In this document: one piece after another, positions 31,799 through 40,418 of the stretch
How positions within the stretch are numbered: position 1 is the stretch's first letter
Layout of the letters: each line of letters begins with the position of its first letter
Source of the DNA: Streptomyces sp. DH24
Lineage (GTDB): Bacteria; Actinomycetota; Actinomycetes; Streptomycetales; Streptomycetaceae
DNA: 64,000 nucleotides
Direction: 5' to 3'
NCBI RefSeq assembly: GCF_029813775.1
Contig: NZ_JARVKW010000024.1
Span: forward strand, 1-64,000
Made by a program: the position numbers and the translations under genes
The notes under the pieces: generated by a model
The model's database searches: none
Seen by the model: only the letters and a program-made list of their open reading frames with translations
Told to the model about the DNA's origin: nothing

Positions 31799-33196
31799 CT
31801 ACGCCACGTGGTCGTCCTCCAGCTCCGCCGTGTGACGGTTCTGGAAACGCCGGACCATGCGCTTGGCGTCCGCGTCGAGGACCGGGACGCCGTACGTCGC
31901 CTCCACGTTGTCGCTGAACTCACGCCGCGTCGGATAGCCGCTGCCGCTTATCGACTGCTTGAAGACCTGGTACAGCGCCTCTTCGTCCGGCTCCGGGGCA
32001 CCCCCGCCCTCACCGAGCTCACGCGTACGGCCCGGACTCACCGGGATCGGAAAGCTCCCCGTGTCCTCCGGGGAGGGCCCGGGGGCCGCGGCCGCCTCCT
32101 CGTACGCCTGCGGGCCGTACTGCTCCTGGACCTGCTCCCGCACGTACTGCTCCCGCGCGTGCTCCTGGACGTACTGGTCCGGGGAGTACTGCTCCTGCGG
32201 GTACTGCTCCTGGAGGTACTGCTCGGCCTGCTGCTGCTCCGCCGACCACTGGGCGTACGCGGCCTCCGGGTCGTACGTCGGGTCGTAGCCGCCGTGGTAC
32301 TCGACCGCCTGCGGATCACGGGAGTGCAGCCACGGGTTCAGCGGCGGCTCGGACTCCTGCGGCGCCGGGTCCGGCTCCCCGCCGCGCACCAGCTCCGGGC
32401 GCTGCTCGGCGGGCGGAGCCGCGGCGGGCCGGTGCTGCTGCGACGGCTCGTGCGGCGCCTGGGACCGCGACGCCTGGGTCTGCGGCGCCGGGGGGATCAG
32501 CGCCGGCTCTATCCCCGCCGCCGCGAGCCCCGCCGGGGCCGTGTCCGCCAACGGCACCCCGTACCGCGCCAGACGCAGCGGCATCAGCGACTCCACCGGG
32601 GCCTTGCGACGCCAGCCGCGGCCGAACCGGGAACGCAGCCGGGCCTGATAGACCAGGCGCTCCTGCTCCAGCTTGATGACCTGCTCGTAGGAACGCAGCT
32701 CCCACAGCTTCATCCGCCGCCACAACAGGAACGTCGGCACCGGCGACAGGATCCACCGGGTCAGGCGGACGCCCTCCATGTGCTTGTCCGCGGTGATGTC
32801 CGCGATCCGGCCGATCGCGTGCCGCGCCGCCTCCACCGACACCACGAACAGCACCGGGATCACCGCGTGCATCCCCACACCCAGCGGGTCCGGCCAGGCC
32901 GCCGCGCCGTTGAACGCGATCGTCGCCGCCGTCAGCAGCCACGCCGTCTGCCGCAGCAGCGGGAACGGGATACGGATCCAGGTGAGGAGGAGGTCCAGGG
33001 CGAGCAGCACGCAGATACCCGCGTCGATGCCGATCGGGAAGACGTAACTGAACTGCCCGAAGCCCTTCTTGAGGGCGAGTTCGCGAACGGCCGAGTACGA
33101 CCCCGCGAAGCCGATGCCGGCGATGACGACGGCACCGGTGACGACCACGCCGATGAGAATGCGGTGCGTCCGTGTCAGCTGCAGTGGCGCGGCCAC
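31799..33196 (-). CDS. DUF2637 membrane protein (SpdB-like)
   Basis: A 465-residue protein with four hydrophobic helices in the first 145 residues (ILIGVVVTGAVVIAGIGFAG, then FPIGIDAGICVLLALDLLL and two more), the DUF2637 pattern also found in Streptomyces plasmid spread proteins. The long C-terminal half is cytoplasmic and rich in Gln, Glu and Tyr (QQAEQYLQEQYPQEQY), with a final helical domain resembling a winged helix (YPTRREFSDNVEATYG). GTG 33196 (MAAPLQLTRT) is chosen because GGAGGGGA lies just upstream. Similar proteins occur in chromosomal tra-like or replication-associated loci; function unknown. Confidence 0.8.
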   Translation of the reverse strand: MAAPLQLTRTHRILIGVVVTGAVVIAGIGFAGSYSAVRELALKKGFGQFSYVFPIGIDAGICVLLALDLLLTWIRIPFPLLRQTAWLLTAATIAFNGAAAWPDPLGVGMHAVIPVLFVVSVEAARHAIGRIADITADKHMEGVRLTRWILSPVPTFLLWRRMKLWELRSYEQVIKLEQERLVYQARLRSRFGRGWRRKAPVESLMPLRLARYGVPLADTAPAGLAAAGIEPALIPPAPQTQASRSQAPHEPSQQHRPAAAPPAEQRPELVRGGEPDPAPQESEPPLNPWLHSRDPQAVEYHGGYDPTYDPEAAYAQWSAEQQQAEQYLQEQYPQEQYSPDQYVQEHAREQYVREQVQEQYGPQAYEEAAAAPGPSPEDTGSFPIPVSPGRTRELGEGGGAPEPDEEALYQVFKQSISGSGYPTRREFSDNVEATYGVPVLDADAKRMVRRFQNRHTAELEDDHVA

Positions 33197-33359
33197 CTGT
33201 ACTCCCCTCCTCTTGCGTGTGGTGTGCGCGCAACAGAGTGGCACATGTGTGCGGCCGACGCGTTGCCGGGACGGCAGGAGCCCGGCCCCCACGGGGACCG
33301 GGCTTCCTCAACGAGTCTTCGCGGAAGGCGAGTTGCGACCCGACGGGGCCTTTGGCGCC

Positions 33360-33413
33360 TTCGAGGCCGTCGAAACCTTCGAAACCTTCGAGGCCTTCCA
33401 AGCCTTCGCAGCC
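33360..33413. repeat. Six degenerate 9-bp tandem units
   Basis: Units like TTCGAGGCC and TTCGAAACC follow each other with period 9 in the 243-bp gap between the DUF2637 and the first lipoprotein gene. No gene is evident there. Confidence 0.7.
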
Positions 33414-33439
33414 ATGGAGGCGCTCAGGGCCCGAGGGCC

Positions 33440-34333
33440 TCAGCCGCTCTTGGCGGGCGACTTCGAGGACCGCGCCTCCGCCGCCTCCGCCGCCTTCGAC
33501 GCCGACGGGCTCGCGGACTTCGACGGGCTCTTGGCGGACTTCGACGGCGAAACGCTCGCCGAACCGCTCGGTGTCCCACCGCCGCTCGCGTCCGCGCCGT
33601 TCGCGGACGCCACCGCGGCCACGGCCTCCTCGGCGGCCTTCCGCGCGTCCTCCACCATCGTGTCGGCGTCCGGCGTCTTCTCACCCGCGAGACCGGCGCC
33701 GTTGTAGTCGACCGTCACGACGACGTTCTCCACGCGCGCCACGACCGTCTGCTGCTTGAAGCTGCCTTCCTTCTTCTTCAGGCCGTAGCGCACCGTCGTC
33801 GCCTCGTCGCCGATCCCGGACGCCGGCTCCGTCTCGGTGTCCTTGGCGCCCTCCACGGACTGCGCGTCCTGGACCTGCTTGTCGTAGTACTTCTTCGCCA
33901 GCTCGTCGCCCGCGCCGCGCGTGACGTCGGACTCGAAGCGCAGCAACGACACGTTCAGCCAGCGGAACTGCGAGCCCTTCACACCGTTGTTGTCCAGGCT
34001 GCTCCAGGAGCAGGAGCCGCGCATCGACACATCGTCCGACTTGCCCTCCTTGCCGGACTCGTCGGCCTTCGGGACGAGATCCTCCAACGTGCCCTTCTTC
34101 AGGACGTCGCACGGCTCGGGCAGCTTCTCGAACGCCGCCGCCCGCACGGTCGGGGACGGGCTCGCCGACTTCGACGCGGCGGCCGAGGAGCCCTTGTCCC
34201 CGTCGCCGGAGCCGGAGTCGGAGGAGCAGGCCGTGGCGACCAGCAGCACGGGGACGGCTGCCGCGCCGACAAGAACGCGGTTGAGGCGCTTCGCTCGCCG
34301 GTGAGCCTGGTCTCGCTGTGCTCGTCGCTGCAT
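33440..34333 (-). CDS. DUF3558-type lipoprotein
   Basis: About 297 residues from ATG 34333 (MQRRAQRDQ), preceded by GAAGGA; ATG 34348 is possible. A basic N-terminus and hydrophobic segment (VLVGAAAVPVLLVATACSSD) end in a lipobox Cys, so it is exported and lipidated. The central domain has the DUF3558 pattern: LPEPCDVLKKGTLEDLVP, then a Cys-Trp pair (SCSWSS) giving a likely disulfide. The C-terminal 60 residues are a low-complexity Ser/Ala/Lys repeat tail. It is a paralogue of the next gene upstream. Its role at the cell surface is unknown. Confidence 0.82.
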   Translation of the reverse strand: MQRRAQRDQAHRRAKRLNRVLVGAAAVPVLLVATACSSDSGSGDGDKGSSAAASKSASPSPTVRAAAFEKLPEPCDVLKKGTLEDLVPKADESGKEGKSDDVSMRGSCSWSSLDNNGVKGSQFRWLNVSLLRFESDVTRGAGDELAKKYYDKQVQDAQSVEGAKDTETEPASGIGDEATTVRYGLKKKEGSFKQQTVVARVENVVVTVDYNGAGLAGEKTPDADTMVEDARKAAEEAVAAVASANGADASGGGTPSGSASVSPSKSAKSPSKSASPSASKAAEAAEARSSKSPAKSG

Positions 34334-34467
34334 GGTTCCTTCACTCATGACGCTCGTGATTCCTGCGGTCGGAACGGGTTCCGAGGGGTCACGGTACGCG
34401 GTGAGCCGAGCGCGGTGTCCCGGTTCCGGAGCTTTCCGGAGCACCGCGAAGGGGCCGTGAAGGGGGG

Positions 34468-35298
34468 TCAGTCGGACAGCGAATCGTCCAGCTGCGCGGC
34501 CAGATTCCGGGCCCTGTCCTGCATTTCCTCGCTGTCCGGGACGACGCCGACATTCGCCGGCTGCTCCGTGTACTCGATCGTCACGATCACGTTCGACGTG
34601 CGGAACGCCACAGTCACGGTCCGCTGCTCGGCCGTCGAACCCGAGCTGCTGAGCGCGTCGTCGAGGAAGGCGTCGTCACCCAGGTCCTCAAGGACGCGGG
34701 GCTGCAGATCGGAGGGCGAGGCCGACGGCGAGGCGGACCCGGAGGGCGAGGCGGACGCGGAGGGCGACTTCCCGCCGGTGGTGCCCTCGTCGGTGCCTTC
34801 ACCGGCGGTCTCGGTGGGCGACTCCGTGACGGACTCCGTGGCGGTCGGCTCCGGGAGGTCCGCCGCCTCCCGCCGCCCCGCGAAGAGGGCCTCGGCCCGA
34901 CTGTCGTCGCTCACCGCGTTGTCGTACGACACCACCCGCTCGAAGTCGACGAGGAGATGGTCGGTGGCGTCCGTCGACTCCACCTTCCAACGGCAGCCCA
35001 CCTTGCGGTCGGTGTCGTACGTCAGCGTCGGCTCGCCCGCGTAGGCCTTCTCGCGCTGCTCCTCGTCGGCGATCTGCCTGATGCCGGGCAGCAGGGAGTT
35101 GAGGGTGTCGCGGCCGACCGCGCCGCAGGGCTCGGGCAGCGTGCGGTACTTGCCGGGCTCGGCCGGGGCCGAGGCGGTGCCGGGGCCGCCGGGGTTCGAA
35201 CCGTCCGAGGTGGCCCCGTCCCCCGAGCCGCCGGTGCAGGCGGCCAACAGGGCCGCGAGGAGGGCGGCGACGCCAGGTACGTACGCCTTCCGCTGCAC
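34468..35298 (-). CDS. DUF3558-type lipoprotein, paralogue
   Basis: A 276-residue lipoprotein with a short signal (MQRKAYVPGVAALLAALLAAC) and lipobox LAAC, a Ser/Gly/Pro spacer, then the same LPEPCGAVGRDTLNSLLP and VGCRWKVES pattern as its neighbour. A Ser/Pro/Ala-rich linker (KSPSASASPSGSASPSAS) sits between the two halves of the domain, and the last strand block is VTVAFRTSNVIVTIEYTEQP. GTG 35298 has GAGAGGAG upstream. Both paralogues are on the same strand, 134 bp apart, probably from a tandem duplication. The envelope function is unknown. Confidence 0.82.
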   Translation of the reverse strand: MQRKAYVPGVAALLAALLAACTGGSGDGATSDGSNPGGPGTASAPAEPGKYRTLPEPCGAVGRDTLNSLLPGIRQIADEEQREKAYAGEPTLTYDTDRKVGCRWKVESTDATDHLLVDFERVVSYDNAVSDDSRAEALFAGRREAADLPEPTATESVTESPTETAGEGTDEGTTGGKSPSASASPSGSASPSASPSDLQPRVLEDLGDDAFLDDALSSSGSTAEQRTVTVAFRTSNVIVTIEYTEQPANVGVVPDSEEMQDRARNLAAQLDDSLSD

Positions 35299-35546
35299 GG
35301 TCGGCTCCTCTCCACGGTTCCTGCGGTGTTGTCGGGGCGGGCCGGGGGCAAGGTGCCCGGTGCCCGTCGGTGCCCGGTCATCCAGTGTCCCCGCTGGTTA
35401 TTCGCTTGCCGCACGGGGGCGCCCCCTGGAGACAATGTGTATCGCACGCACTGCCGTGAACGCCGGTCCGTTGTCCCATTCGTCGACCTTGGCGCCGGTT
35501 TTGCGATTCTGAGCTTCTGTTGTTTTTCCGGGGGAATGAGGGCGAA

Positions 35547-36740
35547 ATGTCGTACGTGGAAATGCCGGGCGCGAAGGTGCCGATCCGGATGTGGACCGAT
35601 CCGGCGTCGATCGAGGAGGCGGCGCTCCAGCAGCTGCGGAACGTGGCGACGCTACCGTGGATCAAGGGCCTCGCCGTGATGCCGGACGTGCACTACGGCA
35701 AGGGCGCGACGGTCGGCTCGGTCATCGCGATGCAGGGCGCGGTGTGCCCGGCGGCGGTGGGCGTCGACATCGGCTGCGGCATGTCGGCGGTGAAGACGTC
35801 CCTGACGGCGAACGACCTGCCGGGCGACCTCTCGCGGCTGCGGTCGAGGATCGAGCAGGTGATTCCGGTGGGGCGGGGAATGCACGACAGCCCTGTCGAC
35901 CCGGGCCGCTTCCACGGGCTGGCCACCGCCGGGTGGGACGACTTCTGGGGGCGGTTCGACGGGGTCGCGGAGGCGGTGAAGTTCCGGGCGGAACGGGCGG
36001 CCAAGCAGATGGGGACGCTTGGCGGGGGCAATCATTTCGTTGAGATTTGCACCGATACGTCCGATTTTGTATGGCTCATGCTTCACTCCGGGTCCCGCAA
36101 CATCGGCAAGGAACTCGCCGAGCACCACATCGGCATCGCGCAGCAACTCCCGCACAACCAGGGCCTGGTCGACCGTGACCTCGCCGTCTTCGTCGCGGAC
36201 ACCCCGCAGATGGCGGCGTACCGCAACGACCTGTTCTGGGCACAGGAGTACGCCAAGTACAACCGCACGATCATGATGGCGCTCCTGAAGGACGTGATCC
36301 GCAAGGAGTTCAAGAAGGCGAAGCCGGCCTTCGAGCCGGAGATCAGCGCGCACCACAACTACGTGGCCGAGGAGCGCTACGACGGCATGGACCTGCTCGT
36401 CACCCGCAAGGGCGCGATCCGCGCGGGCTCCGGCGAGTACGGCATCATCCCGGGCTCCATGGGCACGGGTTCGTACATCGTGAAGGGCCTCGGGAACGCG
36501 AAGGCCTTCAACTCGGCGTCGCACGGCGCCGGTCGGCGGATGAGCCGCAACGCGGCGAAGCGCCGGTTCACGACGAAGGACCTGGAGGAGCAGACGCGGG
36601 GCGTGGAGTGCCGCAAGGACTCCGGTGTCGTGGACGAGATCCCGGGCGCCTACAAGCCGATCGAGCAGGTCATCGACCAGCAGCGGGACCTGGTGCAGGT
36701 CGTGGCGAAGCTGAAGCAGGTCGTGTGTGTGAAGGGGTGA
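35547..36740 (+). CDS. rtcB: RtcB family RNA ligase
   Basis: A 397-residue GTP-dependent RNA ligase that joins 2',3'-cyclic phosphate and 5'-hydroxyl ends. GVDIGCGMSAV (metal Cys), GTLGGGNHFVEI (metal His), LMLHSGSRNIGK and FNSASHGAGRRMSR (the histidine that is guanylylated) are all present. Neither archease nor RtcA/RtcR is encoded nearby, so it stands alone here, as in many actinomycetes. It may repair cleaved tRNA or rRNA. ATG 35547 follows GGGGGAATGAGGG. A terminator lies directly behind. Confidence 0.93.
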   Translation: MSYVEMPGAKVPIRMWTDPASIEEAALQQLRNVATLPWIKGLAVMPDVHYGKGATVGSVIAMQGAVCPAAVGVDIGCGMSAVKTSLTANDLPGDLSRLRSRIEQVIPVGRGMHDSPVDPGRFHGLATAGWDDFWGRFDGVAEAVKFRAERAAKQMGTLGGGNHFVEICTDTSDFVWLMLHSGSRNIGKELAEHHIGIAQQLPHNQGLVDRDLAVFVADTPQMAAYRNDLFWAQEYAKYNRTIMMALLKDVIRKEFKKAKPAFEPEISAHHNYVAEERYDGMDLLVTRKGAIRAGSGEYGIIPGSMGTGSYIVKGLGNAKAFNSASHGAGRRMSRNAAKRRFTTKDLEEQTRGVECRKDSGVVDEIPGAYKPIEQVIDQQRDLVQVVAKLKQVVCVKG

Positions 36741-36773
36741 CTGAGGTCCCCGGTCGGTGACCGGGGACCTCAG
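36741..36773. terminator. Terminator after rtcB
   Basis: A perfect 15-bp stem CTGAGGTCCCCGGTC / GACCGGGGACCTCAG with a 3-nt loop starts at the rtcB stop codon. Confidence 0.88.
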
Positions 36774-36854
36774 GCGATGCGTCATTGATGAATGCGGCGC
36801 CCGTTCTTCTTCTCCTCGCCGGGCGGCGTTGTTCGCGGGGTGGCTCGGTCGGGG

Positions 36855-37631
36855 TCACGGTTCCCGGTGGACCTTGGTGTTCGACGCCTGGGCGCGGGGG
36901 CGGACCACGAGGAGGTCGATGTTGACGTGGGCGGGGCGGGTCACCGCCCAGGTGATCGTGTCGGCGACGTCGTCCGCGGTGAGGGGGTCGGCGACGCCCT
37001 GGTAGACCTTCTCCGCCCGGTCCTGGTCGCCGCCGAAGCGGGTCAGGGCGAACTCCTCCGTCTTCACCATGCCGGGCGCGATCTCGATGACGCGGACCGG
37101 GCGGCCGACGATCTCCAGGCGGAGGGTCTCGGCGAGGACGTGGGCGCCGTGCTTGGCGGCGACGTAGCCCGCGCCGCCCTCGTAGGTGGCGTGGCCGGCG
37201 GTGGAGGAGACGACCACGACCGTGCCGTCGCCGCTCGCCTCCAGCTTGGGCAGCAGGGCCTGGGTGAGGTTGAGGGTGCCGATGACGTTCGTCTCGTACA
37301 TCTGACGCCAGTCGGCCGGGTCGCCGGTCGCGACCGGGTCGGCGCCCAGCGCGCCGCCCGCGTTGTTCACCAGCACGCCGATTGTCTTGAAGGCGGTGGC
37401 GAACTCGTCGACCGCCGCGCGGTCCGTGACGTCCAGCGGGTACGCGGTCGCCCGGTGGCCGGCCGCGTTGATCTCCTCGGCGAGCGCCTCGATGCGGTCC
37501 TTGCGGCGGGCGGTGAGGACGACGCGGTAGCCGGCCGCGGCGAGTTGCCGTGCCGTGGCGGCGCCGATGCCGCTGCTCGCACCGGTGACGACGGCGATGC
37601 GGGAGGCGGCGGACGGTGCGGCGGTGGCCAT
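36855..37631 (-). CDS. SDR family NAD(P)-dependent oxidoreductase
   Basis: A 258-residue classical short-chain dehydrogenase. TGASSGIG is the cofactor loop, VLVNNAGGALG the NNAG motif, VVVVSSTAGH contains the catalytic Ser, and YVAAKHG the Tyr-x3-Lys pair. The basic residues after the second strand (TARRKDR) suggest NADPH preference. Substrate cannot be named; such YdfG-like enzymes oxidise hydroxy acids or reduce small carbonyls. It lies 43 bp upstream of no other same-strand gene except the small membrane protein at 37675, with which it may form an operon. Confidence 0.88.
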   Translation of the reverse strand: MATAAPSAASRIAVVTGASSGIGAATARQLAAAGYRVVLTARRKDRIEALAEEINAAGHRATAYPLDVTDRAAVDEFATAFKTIGVLVNNAGGALGADPVATGDPADWRQMYETNVIGTLNLTQALLPKLEASGDGTVVVVSSTAGHATYEGGAGYVAAKHGAHVLAETLRLEIVGRPVRVIEIAPGMVKTEEFALTRFGGDQDRAEKVYQGVADPLTADDVADTITWAVTRPAHVNIDLLVVRPRAQASNTKVHREP

Positions 37632-37674
37632 GGGCTGCTCCTGATTCGTACGACCGGACGCCGCCCAGGGTAAG

Positions 37675-38013
37675 TCAGCCGCCGTTGCGGGGTGCCCACA
37701 TGATCAGGGCCATGCCGGCGAGGCAGACCAGCGCGCCCGCGATGTCCCAGCGGTCGGGCCGGTAGCCGTCGGCGACCACGCCCCACAGGATCGAGCCGGC
37801 GACGAAGATCCCGCCGTAGGCGGCGAGGACGCGGCCGAAGTGGGCGTCCGGCTGGAACGTGGCGACGAAGCCGTACGCGCCGAGCGCGAGGACGCCGCCC
37901 GCGGCCCACAGCCAGCCGCGGTGTTCGCGTACGCCCTGCCAGACCAGCCAGGCGCCGCCGATCTCGAACAGCGCGGCGACCGCGAAGAGCGCGGCGGAGC
38001 GGAGGATCAGCAT
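37675..38013 (-). CDS. YnfA family small membrane protein (UPF0060)
   Basis: A 112-residue protein with four transmembrane helices, starting MLILRSAALFAVAALFEIGG and containing GRVLAAYGGIFVAGSILWG. This is the YnfA/UPF0060 family, a small multidrug resistance-like fold of proposed but weakly supported efflux function. Length is normal. It probably precedes the SDR gene in one minus-strand transcript. Confidence 0.9.
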   Translation of the reverse strand: MLILRSAALFAVAALFEIGGAWLVWQGVREHRGWLWAAGGVLALGAYGFVATFQPDAHFGRVLAAYGGIFVAGSILWGVVADGYRPDRWDIAGALVCLAGMALIMWAPRNGG

Positions 38014-38115
38014 GCGGGCAGCTTCGCACGGGTGGTGTCACCTGATGGACGGCGCCTGCCGGTCGTCGCGCGTGGGATACATCCGTACGACCCCTGTGGA
38101 GTGAGGAGTGGTCCG

Positions 38116-38640
38116 GTGGACGGCAGCAGCGGTTGCGGCGCGGGTGGCACGGGCGGCGTGCGGAGGCGGCGGGTGCGGCGGCGGGCCGTGGTGTGCGGTG
38201 TCGCCCTGGCGGTGGCCGGCGCGGGTGTGCCCGTCGCGGGAGCGTCGGCGGGGGTCCCGGAGGGCGGTCTGGCGTATCACGGTGTCGCGGTGATGTCCGG
38301 CGGCACGATGGAGGTCGGGATCACGCCGGTCAACCACGGTCCGTCGGCGGTGGCGGACGCGACGGTGCGGCTGAGCTGGTCGGTGCCGCTGGCGGACCGC
38401 CAGGAGCTGCCGGACAGCTGCGCGCGCACGGGGGCGCGGGTGGTGCTGTGCCGGACGGGGGCGCTCGCCGCCGACGGGGTGGGTGAGCGGACGGACCTGC
38501 GGGTGCGGCTGCGGGGGGCGCCGTCGGAGGCGCTGCTGGAGCTGAGTACGGCGTGGGGCGGGGCGGTGGTGGACCGTGACCGCGTCGACGACCGGCAGCG
38601 GGTACTCGTGCTGGACACCGGGGACGCGTACTTCTTCTGA
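38116..38640 (+). CDS. Secreted hypothetical protein
   Basis: A 174-residue protein with a strongly basic N-region (VRRRRVRRRAVVCG), a hydrophobic stretch VALAVAGAGVPVAGASA and a likely cleavage near ASA, so it is exported. The mature part reads as a beta-sandwich resembling a DUF11/CARDB-type module (GTMEVGITPVNHGPSAVADA, then VRLSWSVPLAD) with two Cys that may form a disulfide. GTG 38116 follows GAGGAGTGG. No partner gene is obvious. Confidence 0.65.
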   Translation: MDGSSGCGAGGTGGVRRRRVRRRAVVCGVALAVAGAGVPVAGASAGVPEGGLAYHGVAVMSGGTMEVGITPVNHGPSAVADATVRLSWSVPLADRQELPDSCARTGARVVLCRTGALAADGVGERTDLRVRLRGAPSEALLELSTAWGGAVVDRDRVDDRQRVLVLDTGDAYFF

Positions 38641-38698
38641 GCGGCATCAGCGGTTCCCGTTCCACTGACCATCATCTGCGAGGCCGGGCGGTCGCCGT

Positions 38699-39223
38699 AT
38701 GCGTACGAGAGCCAGGGACGAGGGCGCGCGGGCCCGGTTGCTTGAGGAGCTGGCGGTGGTGTCGCGGCGCTCGATGGTGTCGGCGGCGCTGTTCAGTCAG
38801 GCGGTGGCCGACCGGCTCGGTCTGCACCCGACCGACCTGCAGTGTCTGAACGTGCTGACGCTGGAGGACCGTCCGGTGCCGACGAGCCGGGTCGCCGCGC
38901 TGACGGGGCTGACGATCGGTTCGGCGACGCGGCTGGTGGACCGGCTGGAGCGGGCGGGTTACGTGGTGCGGCGGCGGGACGAGCGGGACCGGCGGCGGGT
39001 GATGGTGGCGGCCGTGCCGGAGAAGGCGGCGGAGCTGCGCCGGGTGTGGGAGCGGCTGAACGGGGGTCTGGGCTGCCTGTTCGACGACTTGGACGACGCC
39101 GAGCTGGGGCTGGTCGTGGCGCAGCTGGGGCGGGCGGCGGACTTCCACGGGGAGCAGGTGGCCCGGCTGCGGGCGGGGCGGCCGGGGGATGAGGTCGTGG
39201 CGGGGGACGAGGTCACGGAATAA
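38699..39223 (+). CDS. MarR family transcriptional regulator
   Basis: A 174-residue winged-helix repressor. LHPTDLQCLNVLTLEDRPVP and TSRVAALTGLTIGSATRLVD form the recognition region, and VVRRRDERDRRRVMVAAV is the wing with the diagnostic D-x-R-D-x-R pattern. It precedes the flavin monooxygenase gene by 64 bp, and a perfect GTTGAACGGTCAAC palindrome overlaps a -10-like element between them. It therefore probably represses the downstream oxidoreductase pair until a ligand binds. Confidence 0.88.
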   Translation: MRTRARDEGARARLLEELAVVSRRSMVSAALFSQAVADRLGLHPTDLQCLNVLTLEDRPVPTSRVAALTGLTIGSATRLVDRLERAGYVVRRRDERDRRRVMVAAVPEKAAELRRVWERLNGGLGCLFDDLDDAELGLVVAQLGRAADFHGEQVARLRAGRPGDEVVAGDEVTE

Positions 39224-39249
39224 CTCAGGGGGGCGGGCCGTTCCGGAGG

Positions 39250-39267
39250 TATAGTTGAACGGTCAAC
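39250..39267 (+). promoter_or_regulatory. Promoter -10 overlapped by a MarR-type operator
   Basis: TATAGT (39250-39255) overlaps GTTGAACGGTCAAC (39254-39267), a 14-bp palindrome with GTTGA/TCAAC arms. Overlap with the -10 element would allow simple steric repression of the LLM gene at 39288. Confidence 0.7.
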
Positions 39268-39287
39268 AACTTGGAGGTTGAGCGGCC

Positions 39288-40418
39288 ATGCAGTTCGGGA
39301 TCTTCAGCGTCGGCGACGTCACGCCCGACCCGACGACGGGACGCACCCCGACCGAGCGCGAGCGGATCAAGGCCATGGTCGCCATCGCGCTGAAGGCCGA
39401 GGAGGTCGGCCTCGACGTCTTCGCGACCGGCGAGCACCACAACCCGCCGTTCGTGCCCTCGTCCCCGACCACCATGCTCGGCTACATCGCGGCGCGCACC
39501 GAGCGCCTGGTCCTGTCGACCTCCACCACCCTCATCACCACCAACGACCCGGTGAAGATCGCCGAGGACTTCGCGATGCTCCAGCACCTCGCGGACGGCC
39601 GGGTCGACCTGATGACGGGCCGCGGCAACACCGGCCCCGTCTACCCGTGGTTCGGGCAGGACATCCGGCAGGGCATCAACCTCGCCATCGAGAACTACGC
39701 CCTGCTGCACCGCCTGTGGCGCGAGGACGTCGTCGACTGGGAGGGCAGGTTCCGCAGCCCCCTGCAGGGCTTCACCTCCACCCCGCGCCCGCTGGACGGC
39801 GTACCGCCGTTCGTCTGGCACGGCTCCATCCGCTCCCCGGAGATCGCGGAGCAGGCCGCGTACTACGGCGACGGCTTCTTCCACAACAACATCTTCTGGC
39901 CGGCCGACCACACCAAGCGGATGGTCGAGCTGTACCGGACCCGCTACGCGCACTACGGCCACGGCACGCCCGAGCAGGCGATCGTCGGGCTCGGCGGGCA
40001 GGTGTTCATGCGGAAGAACTCCCAGGACGCGGTGCGCGAGTTCCGGCCCTACTTCGACAACGCGCCCGTGTACGGGCACGGGCCGTCGCTGGAGGATTTC
40101 ACCGACCAGACGCCGCTGACCGTCGGCTCCCCGCAGCAGGTCGTCGAGAAGACGCTGTCCTTCCGCGAGTACGCCGGCGACTACCAGCGCCAGCTGTTCC
40201 TGATGGACCACGCCGGGCTGCCGCTGAAGACCGTGCTGGAGCAGCTCGACATGCTCGGCGAGGAGGTCGTGCCGGTGCTGCGCGCGGAGTTCGCCGCCCG
40301 CCGCCCCGCGAACGTGCCGGACGCGCCCACCCACGTGTCGCTGCTGGCCGCGCGGGCCGCGACGGATGCCGGGGCCGCGGATGACGCCGGGGCCGTGCAG
40401 GAGGAGGCTCGCGCATGA
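39288..40418 (+). CDS. LLM class flavin-dependent oxidoreductase (CE1758 type)
   Basis: A 376-residue luciferase-like monooxygenase, expected to use reduced FMN and oxygen on an unknown substrate. The barrel shows FGIFSVGDVTPDPTTGRTPT, then GEHHNPPF (a conserved His pair), TSTTLITTNDPVKIAEDFA and MTGRGNTGPVYPWFG. ATG 39288 follows TTGGAGG. It overlaps the FMN reductase gene by four bases, and the reductase would supply reduced flavin. The pair matches the CE1758-CE1759 family of linked genes, and the upstream operator suggests MarR control. Confidence 0.9.
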   Translation: MQFGIFSVGDVTPDPTTGRTPTERERIKAMVAIALKAEEVGLDVFATGEHHNPPFVPSSPTTMLGYIAARTERLVLSTSTTLITTNDPVKIAEDFAMLQHLADGRVDLMTGRGNTGPVYPWFGQDIRQGINLAIENYALLHRLWREDVVDWEGRFRSPLQGFTSTPRPLDGVPPFVWHGSIRSPEIAEQAAYYGDGFFHNNIFWPADHTKRMVELYRTRYAHYGHGTPEQAIVGLGGQVFMRKNSQDAVREFRPYFDNAPVYGHGPSLEDFTDQTPLTVGSPQQVVEKTLSFREYAGDYQRQLFLMDHAGLPLKTVLEQLDMLGEEVVPVLRAEFAARRPANVPDAPTHVSLLAARAATDAGAADDAGAVQEEARA

